From NCBI GenBank assembly GCA_036426205.1, contig CM071568.1, positions 121,444,225-121,508,224 on the forward strand: DNA of 64,000 nucleotides. The letters run 5' to 3'. Below the pieces are notes generated by a model. That model searched no databases. It was given only the letters and a program-made list of their open reading frames with translations, and was not told the origin of the DNA. How positions within the stretch are numbered: the stretch's first letter is position 1; each line of letters begins with the position of its first letter. Below are positions 25,377 to 35,624 of this stretch, in pieces. The stretch comes from Ascaphus truei (taxonomy: Eukaryota > Chordata > Amphibia > Anura > Ascaphidae). The translations under genes were made by a program, and so were the position numbers.

Positions 25377-25850
25377 GATCGGACTCCGGACGATCCTCCC
25401 AAGGTTTATGAGGAAATTTCCGATGAAATTGCTTAAGTAGAGCTGGGGTGTGAATGTGATAACAAGGTACCCAAGAACGTTCCTCCGGACCATATCCCTT
25501 CCAATGAACGAGGAATTGAAGTTTGCCCCTGGAAAGTCGTGAATCGAGAATGGACTGGACTTCAAATTCTTGTTGCCCTGTATCACCACTGGGTTGGGTC
25601 TATGAGGATGGTCCGGAAAATGTACATTCTGGAAGAAAGGTTTCAGGAGGGAAACATGGAACACTGTGGGTATCCTCATGGTGGGAGGTAGCAAAAGCCG
25701 ATATGCTACGGGTTGATCCGTTCGAGGACCTTGAAGGGACCCAATAATCTGGACGCCAGCTTCTGAGAAGGAGTTTTAAGCTTGATATTTTTAGAGGAAA
25801 GCCAAACTCTGTCCTCAGGTTTATACTCCGGTGCTACCTGACGTCGCCGA
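25370..25850 (-). pseudogene. Chromovirus integrase C-terminus and chromodomain
   Basis: Read on the minus strand, a GPF/Y-like segment (LLGPFKVLERI, about 25720-25750) is followed by a FHVSLLKPF block. A chromodomain then shows FEVQSILDSR, LQFLVHWKGY, ERSWVP and FHRKFP in order (about 25385-25590). These are the canonical chromodomain aromatic and histone-tail positions. A frameshift separates the upstream block from the chromodomain frame. In the family, the chromodomain steers integration by binding chromatin. Confidence 0.88.
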
Positions 25851-25959
25851 TCCGCTTGAGCCTTTTTGGATCTTCTTCCAGGAGTCTTGTAAAGACTTGG
25901 ATATCTGCTGCCGGTACACCAGACGGAATGGAAGAGAGAGGAAGATGGCTAGTGTGAAA

Positions 25960-26106
25960 GTTGTGAATAAAAAACACAAGTCTGAGGATATGTTTTGCAG
26001 CATGACAAATAAGTTTATTGCAGTGTACGGTGCACACGCAGAGGAGAGTTTCAAAATAAAACTCTCCCAACGACATGGTGGCATACAGGCCTTATTTATT
26101 CACAAC
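25960..26106. mobile_element. 147-bp insertion with 12-bp inverted ends in the chromovirus
   Basis: GTTGTGAATAAA at 25960-25971 and TTTATTCACAAC at 26095-26106 are exact inverted repeats. Integrase similarity stops at about 26107 and resumes on the other side, so the segment interrupts the coding region. No target duplication is evident, and the family is unknown. Confidence 0.55.
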
Positions 26107-27033
26107 TTAATTAATGAAGAATGGTGACTCTTGCGTGGATTCATTCTTCAGCGAATTAATCGCGAACTCCGCCCAGGGTAATAGATCTACCCAGTTGTCT
26201 TGAGATTCCGACACGAAACATCTAAGATACTGCTCCAAGGTCTGGTTCATTCTCTCCGTCTGGCCGTTGGTCTGTGGGTGATAACCCGAGCAGAACAGGA
26301 GGGATATGCCAAGTCTCTGAGAAAATGCTCGCCAAAACTTAGAAATGAATTGTGTGCCCCTGTCCGAGACAATGGTGAGTGGAACAACGTGTTGCCTGAA
26401 AATTTCTTTAGAAAATACGTTGGCCAAGGTAGCTGAATTGGGAAGACCCTTGAGGGGTACAAAGTGCGTGTGCTTGGAAAATCTGTCCACTACTACAAGG
26501 ATCGTATTCATCCCTTTAGAGGGTGGGAGTTCCACAATAAAGTCCATGGATATATGTTTCCAAGGCCGTTCAGGGATGGGAAGGGGCAGGAGAAGCCCAG
26601 ATTGTTTGTGTCGGGCGGACTTACTCTGAGCGCACACCGGACAAGCTCTCGTGAAATCAAAAATGTCTTTGCTCATTTTAGGCCACCAAAAGGTCTGTTT
26701 GATTAAATCCAGTGTCCTTTTGAAGCCCGGATGTCCAGCCGATCTGGAAAAATGCCCCCACTCCAGGATCTTGTGGCGAAAACGTGGAGCAGTGTACAGA
26801 CGTCCTTCTGGCACCCTTATTCTCCTAGGGATATGAGCCTGGGGTTTGGTGATCTCATCCAGGATATCAAAAGTATTGGCAGAAATTATGTATTTGGCCG
26901 ACAGAATGGTCTCCGAAGGTTCATTAGATCTCTCCTCAGTAGAGAACTGGCGTGAAAGTGCGTCAGCCTTAATATTCTTGGTACCAGGAATATACGAAAT
27001 CGTGTAATTGAATCGGGAGAAAAAAGTGCCCAA
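26107..27033 (-). pseudogene. Chromovirus RNase H end and integrase core
   Basis: This is the longest intact frame of the element (308 codons). It begins in the RNase H tail ([16 protein letters not shown]). The HHCC zinc finger of integrase follows (His94, His101, Cys131, Cys134 of the frame), then the catalytic triad Asp164, Asp224 and Glu260, with 35 residues between the second Asp and Glu as in retroviral-type integrases. It ends at INSLKNESTQESPFF, just before the 147-bp insertion. The catalytic residues are all present even though the element as a whole is broken. Confidence 0.93.
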
Positions 27034-27039
27034 CGTGCT

Positions 27040-28022
27040 TGACGGGATCCTAGATGACGAGCCCCCTCAATGTACAATAAGTTTTTGTGATAAGTGAGAA
27101 TTGCCACTGGCTCTTTGGTACCCTCGAGGAGGTGTCTCCATTCTTGCAAGGCTAACTTGATTGCCAAGAGTTCTCGGTTCCCGACATCATAATTTCTATC
27201 GGCTGAAGAGAATTTCCTTGAAAAGAAATCACAAGGATGGAGTTTTTCTTCTTGAGGTGAGGACCTTTGCGAGAGTACTGCCCCGGCTCCAACATCGGAA
27301 GCGTTAACTTCAAGGGTAAAGGGAAGAGATGTGTCCGGGTGACGAAGGATGGGGGCGGAGACGAAGGCTCTTTTGAGGAACTCGACGGCTTTGATGGCAT
27401 CAGGGGACCATGCTCATGGGTGAGCCCCTTTCTTGGTAAGGGCGGTAAGGGGCAGAGCAATAGTGGAAAAATTACGTATACATTTCCGATAGTAGTTTGA
27501 GAACCCAAGGAAACGCTGAACGGCTTTTAGGGAATTCGGTAGCGGCCAGTCTAGAACAGCCTTCAATTTCTCATTATCCATGGTGAAGCCTTTGTCGGAA
27601 ATTATATAGCCTAGGAAGGATGTGGATGATCGATAGAAGAGACATTCCTCCATCTTCGCGTAGAGGCTATTTGCGTGAAGCCGAGCGAGGACCACTCTGG
27701 TATGATGTATGTGCTCCTCACGGTTTCTCGAGAAAATGAGGATGTCGTCTAGGTATACTATGACGAAATTACCCAAAATGTCCCGGAAGATGTCATTCAT
27801 AAATTCTTGGAAGACAGCTGGGGCGTTGCAGAGGCCAAACGGCATCACGAGATATTCATAATGGCCCGAGCATGTGTGCATGCAGTCTTCCACTCGTCAC
27901 CCTCCCGTATTCGGATTGGATTGGATTGGAAGCTCCTCTCAGGTCAAGTTTGGACAATACAGAGGCTCCTTGGAGCCGGTCAAAGAGTTCCGAAATAAGA
28001 GGAAGGGGGTATCGGTTTTTAA
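27040..28022 (-). pseudogene. Chromovirus reverse transcriptase (C-terminal part) and RNase H
   Basis: The minus strand shows [18 protein letters not shown], then a frameshifted stretch, [19 protein letters not shown], the catalytic YLDD box (27744-27755), and FLGFSNYYR in the connection. The RNase H start [13 protein letters not shown] (about 27260-27310) follows. At least three frameshifts lie at about 27900-27940, 27150-27420 and 27030-27050. The frame begins directly after the 258-bp insertion. Confidence 0.92.
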
Positions 28023-28310
28023 CTGTGATTTTGTTAAATAACAAGAGATAGGGGGTGCCCAATGCTGCATCCAATTGACAAAACATATAAAGTAAAACGC
28101 CTTTGGCCAAAGGGTTAACTAAATAACCAATTATTATTATTGAAGTATTTTACTTTATATGTTTTGTCAATTGGATGCAGCATTGGGCACCCCCTGTCTC
28201 TTGTTATATACAATTGCCACGCTCAGTAGCTCTCTGGTTGACATAAATATATATTCACTTTGTGGTGGGTGTGGGAGTTTGAGCTTGCTGGGTATCTGTG
28301 ATTTTGTTAA
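28023..28310. mobile_element. 258-bp insertion in the RT region with 15-bp target duplication
   Basis: CTGTGATTTTGTTAA occurs at 28023-28037 and again at 28296-28310; one copy encodes the normal LNKIT block of RT. The inserted 28038-28295 contains 60-bp inverted arms (28038-28097 and 28148-28207, one or two mismatches) around a 50-bp spacer with ATT repeats, then a 3' part without similarity to the host element. Duplication length suggests LINE-type target-primed insertion. Confidence 0.85.
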
Positions 28311-29028
28311 GCCCACGAAAGTCGATACAGGGTCTTAAGGAGCCATCCTTTTTCTTCACGAAGAAGAACCCTGCCCCGGCCGGGGAAATGGAGTTCCGAA
28401 TAAAGCCTCTCTTGAGGTTCTCCTGGATGTAAGTTGTCATAGCCTTGGTCTCAGGCACGGAGAGGGGATACGATTTAGACTTAGGGAGTGTGGCTCCCGG
28501 AATTAATTCTATGGGGCAGTCATACGAACGATGAGGCAGCAGGACCTCAGCCTGGGTCTTGTTGAAGACATCCAAGAAATCCCAGTATACTTCTGGAAGG
28601 GTGGAGAGAGGTGGTAATGAAGTGTCGAGGCCAGCGAGCATGGTAGCGGGGGGTTTGACAGCCTCCTTCATGGTAGGACCCCACTGGATCGGCAATTCGT
28701 CCATCCAATCGACACACGGATTGTGAAGCTGGAGCCACGGCAATCCCAGAATGACCTTGACTGTGGGTGAGTGGAAGACATCGAAGATGATGACCTCAGT
28801 GTGACAGTCCGCGGTGGTGAGTGTGAGGGGAACAGATTCCCAGATAATCAACACTGGTTGGAGAGGTCGGCCGTCAATAGCCTCAAGGCTAATTGGTACC
28901 CTCTTCTTGACTAGTGGAATTTGGTTGTTACAGGCATAGTCATGATCCAGAAAGTTACCACCAGACCCGGAGTCGATGAATGCTGCGACCGCTACCCGGA
29001 CATTGGGACCCTCGAGGGTTATAGGCAA
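28311..29028 (-). pseudogene. Chromovirus protease and N-terminal reverse transcriptase
   Basis: The frame has the aspartic protease active site IDSGSGGNF (about 28950-28980), a second protease block [13 protein letters not shown], and then the RT N-terminal half with [28 protein letters not shown] and [10 protein letters not shown]. The insertion then cuts it. The catalytic DSG is intact. Confidence 0.93.
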
Positions 29029-29102
29029 AATAATTCTCTTCGGGAGCTCTTTGGGATTAGAGGGGCAAGTAGCGATGGTACCCAGTAAAAGCCCCTCAAA
29101 CT

Positions 29103-29954
29103 TTACTGGGCGTTCTCGTTTCCTGGTCTCAGGGGGCAGTGACGTACTTGGTGATCCGGGGAACCACAGTAGAAGCAGAGGCCCTCATTTCTGCGGTGTG
29201 TTCTTTCAGCGGTGTGGAGCTGTTGACTACCAATCTGCATCGGCTCAGGGGCGTCCAATGCTGGAAGGGCCAAGGGAGGAGACCTAGGAGAAGCAGCCGT
29301 GGGCGGCATAAATCGGGGACGCTGGCGCTCCTGGCGTCTCTCTTGAATGCGCTGGTCCACCTGGATGCTGAGGGTGATGAGTTCCTCCAAAGAAGAGGGA
29401 TGAGCATGAGCTGCCAGATCGTCCTTGAGGGATTTGGACAGTCCCTGCCAGTATGCCGCAGAAAGGGCCTCATCATTCCACTGAGTCTCCGCAGCGATTG
29501 TGTGGAACTCCACCGCATATCTTGCAGCCGACCTGCGACCCTGGGAGAGATGAAACAAGGAAGAAGCGGCAGTCTCCCTACGCGCAGGCATATCAAAGAC
29601 TTGCTGGCGAAGCCCAAGCGAGAGCGTCGCCCGTCAGCAGGGCGTAGATATAGGCCACCTTGGAGCAATCTGTGGGAAACCGAGACAGGGACATCTCGAA
29701 CTGGACGTCACATTGGTTCAGGAATCCCCGGCAAGTAAGGGGATCTCCGGCATACCGGTTGGGTGGTAGAATACGTGGCTCCGAGACGCCCATAGGTACT
29801 GGGGCAGGAGGGGACGGTGCAGCCGGCGGGTCCCGCAGGGAGAGGTTTGAAAGCTGCTGTGCCACGGCCATTACTTGATCGCTCAGGAATTGCCAGTGTT
29901 CCATGGACACACCTTGGCCCACCTCAGGGGGGTCTGCATTTGGTGGGCTCTGCA
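29103..29954 (-). pseudogene. Chromovirus gag
   Basis: Gag starts at ATG 29954-29952, only three bases inside the LTR end, with MQSPPNADPPEVGQG. It includes a capsid-like block with FLNQCDVQFEMSLSRFPTD and, after a frameshift near 29595, EWNDEALSAAYWQGL-type capsid sequence. A zinc knuckle of CX2CX4HX4C type ([14 protein letters not shown], about 29135-29175) lies near the stop. Gag forms the particle and binds RNA. Confidence 0.88.
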
Positions 29955-29957
29955 TAA
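29947..29957 (-). promoter_or_regulatory. Chromovirus primer-binding site, predicted self-primed
   Basis: Directly inside the 5' LTR the minus strand reads TTATGCAGAGC. No TGG-starting tRNA complement is present, and the gag ATG lies within these bases. Its last ten bases are exactly complementary to GCTCTGCATA, 31 nt downstream of the TATA box in the complete LTR (24975-24966). This is the arrangement used for self-priming by Tf1 and proposed for sushi-type elements. Confidence 0.6.
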
Positions 29958-30520
29958 TGTAACGCTTGACTGCCCGCAGACCTGGCCAGTCCCCAGTACT
30001 GAGGTGGGTAAGGGTTGTTGTGTGGGAAAACGCACCCACAGCAGTGAGGGCGTGCCCGGCGAGTGTGTAGATGACGACCGGGTCTGGTGAGAAGGGTTAG
30101 GCCCTTTCATCAGCTTGGCCGCGTCCGGGGAGACAGAGATCCGAAGGTAGATAGAGAGATCCGAAAGCCGTAGGTCAGGGCAGAGAGGCAGCGTAGTGAA
30201 GGTCCAAGTCGCAGTCCACGGGAGAAGTAGCGAGGTAACACGAAGTCAAACGAGAGCCGGAGATCAAATCCAAGTGGTTATTTAATTCAAACGAGGGCAG
30301 GGGACTGGAGCGAGAGGCTTTGCAACACCAAAAAGAGAGCCAGGCATAGACCTCCGTACTACAAGAGCCACCCAGGAAAACTATGCAGACGCGAGGAAAG
30401 GAGAGGGCAAAGACAGGAACTCTAAAATGTTGGAGAATATGGGAAGCAAGAGGTCGAACGGGGGCTTGACTGAGCAGCCCCAGGGATAGGTTCCGATGCC
30501 TGGTGTGGTGTTCCCTAGTG
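29958..30520 (-). repeat. 5' LTR of the chromovirus (truncated)
   Basis: It matches the 3' LTR from TGTAACGCTTGACTGCC to TTCCCTAGTG, then the similarity stops. The outer (U3) end of about 235 bp is missing, so the promoter region is incomplete. Numerous single-base indels separate the two LTRs. Confidence 0.9.
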
Positions 30521-30785
30521 AGTAGATATTGTAACAATACAGAGTGATGTACAATGAGATCTTTCACAGCTTTTGTAAAAACCTCAAATCCCCCCAAAGT
30601 TTTACAAATAATATTTGATTTTCCACACCAGGCTACTCCGATTGTGAAATATGATGAGCTAGAAACAGGTACACAATAAAGCTCACCTATTTCTCCCATC
30701 CACTTAACCTTCTTTGGCCCTCTAACAGGGACACATGGGTTGAGGGAACATGAACACTGGATATATAACCACTCCCAAGAAACTG
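30521..30785 (-). other. Unrecognised cysteine-rich open segment
   Basis: One minus-strand frame stays open for about 85-90 codons up to the truncated LTR. It includes WLYIQCSCSLNPCVPVRG and YCVPVSSSSYFTIGVAWC. The cysteine spacing and length look less random than the flanking sequence, and it could be a remnant of a retroelement or host gene. I do not recognise it, and there is no start, splice or regulatory context. Confidence 0.25.
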
Positions 30786-32230
30786 AAGTTCAATTACATT
30801 TGCAATTCCATTGCTAAGGGTTTTTCTAAAAAAAAATTTTGGTGTGCAAATCAACAATGATTACACTTTAAAACATAAGATATGTTATAGACATTTAATT
30901 TAGAAATTAAGATGTTGATTTACAACTTTGCCACACCCCTCGATGCTTTGCCAGGTGCTACTTTGTTCTTACTTCTAGGTAAGTGAGCAGTCCTTAACTT
31001 TTTTTTGAATTAGTAACCTAATTCGATACTCTGTACCTCTACTGAAACAAGGATGGTGCATGTATGTAAATCAGTGAGACAATTGGTAGGATACCCCTGC
31101 TGTGAGTCATACTCGAGAGAACTGTTGTCTGTACCACTTTTACATTTGTTCAGTAAGTGAGAAGTGCTTATCTAGATCAAATGCACGTCATCACTACACT
31201 GATGTCTCTGTGTAGTATGACACTTCTATGCAGGTTTACACCTTTAGCTGGGCGACGTTCGGTTGCACTATTTAGGCAACCACAAGGCCCCAAACCGCCC
31301 CCTGATGTCAGGAATTGAAGAGGAATTTCTCCTCTTGTTCTGATTGTGAATACAACTCACTGAGTGCTGAGCTTGTGAACTTCCCTAGTTATAAACAAAA
31401 CATCCATCATGCTGAGACAACGTCATAGGCCACCATAGGGCTTTCTATACCACACTCAAGTTAATACATGGTTGCTCCACTGAATTTTGTATCCGATATC
31501 GGGAGTAGAACATTGATGTTTACAGCATGAACACAAATTCTAATATTTACTTAATTATTTACAGAGTTAAACATTTTCTATACAAGCTCAACAGTCCCTC
31601 CATCTTGTCAATTTCCATGTACAATTTTATTTTGTGTGATGTAGCCTTTTAACAAATCTGTTTAGCTTTCTGCAATATTTCTGTAATTTAACACAAGATC
31701 AATCTAGAAAAAATACTTTTTCAAACTGTGCAATAATGGTGTGACCCTCGTAGCCTTGGACACTTAGCATTGAAGTAATCAGTAACAATCAAAAAAAATA
31801 ATATCATACAAAAACACCAACAAATAGTGATACCAAAACTCTCCAATCAAACAACAGCTGGCAAGTTCAGATGCTTTAAACCACTTTTGAAATTGTTGCT
31901 ATTTCCATAGGTGTTTTGATTCAATCTTTATTTTCTGAACCTTACAGAGAACTGAAAAAAGAGAAACACAATGGTTAATATATATTTTTAAAGTCTAGAC
32001 CAGTTTTCAACTTGGGTTCCTTGGGCATCCCTCAAGGTTTCCCTTTAATTTTCAGGCCATTTGAAAATTATACCAATACAGAAGACATTTACAATGATCT
32101 GATCATAGACGCGTATTAGAGAGGGGTTGGGTTTCCTTAAACATGCTTTGATCTCAGACATGCTATTAGAGAGAGCACTGCGGGTTTCCAAAAATTTCTT
32201 TAGACAATATAAGATTAGGGTACCTTAACC

Positions 32231-34256
32231 CATCCGGTGGCGCAAACTGGGGCGCGCAAGATTGTTCGGGGGGGGTTGAGGCGCGTGGGCGGCACAACAC
32301 CTGGTGTCCTGCGGGCCAGAACACGCAAAAAAATGCTGTGTCGTGGGCCAGGGCGCAGGGACAGGCAGCGATTTTGCCAGAGCCAGAGAAAAGCAGACGT
32401 TTACTGCAGTTTCTCTTTCACGCCCCACATTAGGAAGTCAGCTGTGCTGCACAGCTCATGGGCTCCTCCTTGCGTGATGGCATCAGCGTGATAAGTGTGG
32501 TGTGTGTGTCATGTGGGTGGGGGGGGGTTGGGGTGAAAAGAGAGATGAGACGGTGGGGGACGGGGGTGACAGAGACATGGGGAGAGGGGGAAGAGTTGGA
32601 AAAAGAAAGATCTATGGGACAGGGGCGATGGTGGAAAGAGAGAATGGGAGGGGAGGGTGCACAGAGACCTGGGGAGGGCGAGGTGACAAGAGACATGGGG
32701 AAGCGAGGGTGAAAGAGAAAAGAGAACTGGGAGGGGGAGTGAAATTAGGACATGGAGATGGGGGATGATAGAGACAATGGGGCAGGGGGTGAAAGAGGAC
32801 GCAGGGAGGGAGGTGATGAAGTGAAAGAGAACATGGGAAGGAGGGTGAAAGAGAAGCTTGTTAAGGGAGGGGTGAGAGCAAGAGATACATGGGGGGGGTG
32901 GTGAAAGAGGAGACATGGCGGATGGGGGTGTGGTGATAATAGAAATGGGGGAGGGTGAAAGAGAGGGGTGTGTGGCTGAAACGAGAGAAACTGAGGGGGT
33001 GAATAGAGAGACATGGGTACGGAGGGGGTGAAAGAGACATGGGGAGAGGGGGTGGAGAGAACGAGACATCGGAGGAGGAATAGACATGGGAAGCGGTTTT
33101 TGGGGTTTGAAAGTGAGACATGGGGGTAGAGACATATTGGCGGGGATTTTGGGGACACCTTGGGGGAAGTTGATAGGAGAGACACTGGAGGAAGGGAGAG
33201 ACACACCCTGGCTGGAGGAGAGAGAGGAGGACACGGGGGAGAGGAGAGTGAGAAAGACACTGTGGGGAGGAAGAAAGACCCACACTGGCTGGGGCGGTAG
33301 AGAGACACTGAGGGAGGGGGAGAGACACTGGCCTGGAGTGAGAGAGAGACACTGGGGGGAGGGAAAGTGAGTAGAAGACACTGCGCGGAGAGAGAGAGGA
33401 CACTGGTGGAGGGAAGACACACAATGGCTGGTAGGGTGGAGAGAGACACGCGGGGGCGGAGAATGTGTTGAGAGACACTGGGGGGAGGACGAGAGTGAGA
33501 GACACTGGAGGAGGGAGGAGAGAGGACACTGGGGGGGAGGGTAGAGAGACACTAGGGGGAGGGAGAAAGAGAGAGACACACTGGGGGGAGGGAAAGAGAG
33601 AGTGGTGGGAGCTAAACGGAAGGATGAATGTCAGGCAGAGATGGCAGAATTGAGGGGCTTGGGAGGAAGATGAGTTTTGGGGGGCTGAGGGTTATTCTTT
33701 GGGTCGGGGAGGTCACTTTGGCGTATTGATCAGCAGGGGTGATCCATCAGTACCCCCCTGGAGTTTGGTTATGGGAATCCCTGATCAACATTTAAAACTG
33801 AAATAAATAAATAATAATATATAAAACTGGTAGGTAGGAGTGGATGACACTGGGGAAAGCAAATGGAGAAGGAAAAAAGGGAGGGGAAGGGAAAAAAAGG
33901 TGGGGGGAGGAGAGGGAAGGGAGGTAGCAAAGAGGTGGATGAAAGCCCCCTCAAATAGATTGCCTTTGTGCAGCAGAAAAAATAAATAAAACCAGATGCC
34001 AGCAAACAATAAAATAAACAGTGGTCCAGTACTAGTATACTGCCTGCGCGCACGCCTGCAGCCCAAGCGATTTGTGAACTTGGCTGCAGGAGATTGTAGA
34101 CGTGTGGCGGACACGTCACAAAGCTGGTTCGCCCTCATTGGCTGAACCAGCTCACGTGCGCTGATGTAATGTGATTTTGATTAAATCAGGCAGGGGGGCC
34201 CAAGAAATTTCATGGATGAAAAGGGGGGCTCGTCATAAAAAGTTTGCTCACCCATG
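32231..34256. mobile_element. Large non-autonomous hAT element with internal minisatellite
   Basis: A perfect 8-bp target duplication, CCTTAACC, lies at 32223-32230 and 34257-34264. The termini are decayed hAT ends: CATCCGGTGGCGCAAACTGG, and on the other strand CATGGGTGAGCAAACTTTTT. The left end resembles the smaller hAT element at 54221 (CAGGGGTGCACAAACTGGGG). The 2,026-bp body is mostly purine-rich repeat (separate entry) and has no transposase. Confidence 0.85.
32500..33645. repeat. Purine-rich minisatellite inside the hAT element
   Basis: Degenerate units of roughly 25-40 bp on the theme GAGAGACACTGGGGGGAGG; early units read GAGACATGGGG instead. Open frames of up to 356 codons on the minus strand (32509-33579) are entirely Ser/Pro/Leu and follow from the composition. 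Confidence 0.9.
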
Positions 34257-34456
34257 CCTTAACCAATTTAAAAAAAAATTAAACCCACTTGTTTAGACGC
34301 ATGCTTAGATTAGCGGGGAATTTACTGGCATTCTCCCAACGTGTTTAAATGGCCATTCAGTAGGAAGCTGCAATGGGTGGCTTCCTCTTGGCCATGAGAT
34401 TAAGCAGCCATATTGAACTCCCGAAAGGGGAGGAGAACTGCATTGAATAGTACAGT

Positions 34457-34718
34457 AGCCAGGGTGTGCAGCGCACAGCAAAGTAGAGAGAGCAGGTCTT
34501 GCAATAACAGTCCTTTATTGATGGATCATATGGATGTGGGACAGCAGCAAAACTTCAACGCGTTTCGTTCACTCTTCTTTTCCTTTCCTTTATAAGATTC
34601 CAAAGCCAGGGTGTGCAGCGCACAGCAAAGTAGAGAGAGCAGGTAGTGCAAGAACAGTCCTTTATTGATGATTCATATGGAGTGGGCACGCAGCAAAACT
34701 TCAACGCGTGTCGTTCAG
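34457..34718. repeat. Tandem duplication, 147-bp period
   Basis: AGCCAGGGTGTGCAGCGCAC through TTCAACGCGTTTCGTTCA occurs at 34457-34570 and again at 34604-34718 with small differences. The second copy is followed by a short hairpin (AGAACTTTA/TAAAGTTCT) and then the assembly gap. Confidence 0.85.
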
Positions 34719-34759
34719 AGAACTTTACAAGAAGTTTTTCTTGATAAAGTTCTCTGACG

Positions 34760-34887
34760 NNNNNNNNNNNNNNNNNNNNNNNNNNNNNNNNNNNNNNNNN
34801 NNNNNNNNNNNNNNNNNNNNNNNNNNNNNNNNNNNNNNNNNNNNNNNNNNNNNNNNNNNNNNNNNNNNNNNNNNNNNNNNNNNNNNN
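34760..34887. other. Assembly gap (128 N)
   Basis: Run of N. The gap sits inside a repeat cluster, so the true length may differ. Open frames crossing it are meaningless. Confidence 0.99.
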
Positions 34888-35394
34888 TCACATACGGTCC
34901 TAGCACTTTCTGAGCACCATCCCACAAACAAACTTGAATAGTACAGTAGCTTGGGAATTGGGGGCTGTTGAAAGCAACATGATTGAGCTCCAGGAAACCC
35001 ACCGGTTCCAATGCTCTTAAAAAAAATAGATGAACGTTACAAAACTTGATCGGACCGCACCATTGTTTTAACAGCCCCACTCACTAGTGAGAGCCGCTTA
35101 ATGCTGATTGTTGCAATGCAATCATTTTGCAGCCCTAAATGTGTGAATACCATAGGGAATGTGTTATAATATGTATCAGCCATTGAGAAAAGGTATTAAT
35201 TCTTCTCAATACATTTATGAAGTGCTTCAGGTTCAGAACAGAGCCCCACAACTGTCACGACACAACTCTGCTTCTTAGGCTGAGACTGAGTCCCCGCTGC
35301 CGCTGAGCTCGCTCATGCTTGGAGAGCGATGATGTCACCAGCTCTCAGCATGAGCAAACACGTCTGCAAAATTTTTAGAGCAGGCTGCGAGTGG

Positions 35395-35412
35395 CGGGGG
35401 GGGGGGGGGCGA
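35395..35412. repeat. Poly(G) run
   Basis: Sixteen or more G, interrupted once; potential quadruplex former and unreliable in length. Confidence 0.85.
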
Positions 35413-35624
35413 TTAGGGGTTGGGGTGTGGGTTGTCATGGTGAATAGGGACTGTGGGGTGGGTTGTGTCCAAGTTTTATCTCTACCCATTCCCTCCTCTA
35501 GCAATTCATAGCTCCCCCATTGTGCAGCTAGATTTCCAGCACAAAGGGATATACTAAATATAGCACCCCAATTGGGGATGAGCCTAGATACTCAACCCCC
35601 AGTGCCTTATCTCTATCCCTCCGA

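Larger units (their letters stand above)
24566..30520 (-). mobile_element. Ty3/gypsy chromovirus (vertebrate sushi-like), broken copy
   Basis: A nearly full element reads on the minus strand: 5' LTR (29958-30520, truncated), gag, protease, reverse transcriptase, RNase H, integrase, chromodomain, polypurine tract, 3' LTR (24566-25361). The domain order with a C-terminal chromodomain defines a chromovirus. Several frameshifts, a 258-bp insertion in the reverse transcriptase and a probable 147-bp insertion after the integrase core make it non-functional. The loss of the outer ~235 bp of the 5' LTR means no target duplication can be checked. There is no env-like segment. Confidence 0.95.

Noticed and set aside
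32509..33579. 356-codon minus-strand frame, and overlapping frames of 234 and 222 codons
   Set aside because: Ser/Pro/Leu-only composition produced by the purine-rich minisatellite; all frames stay open together.
34708..35080. Frames crossing the gap with X residues
   Set aside because: They span the N run and have no meaning.
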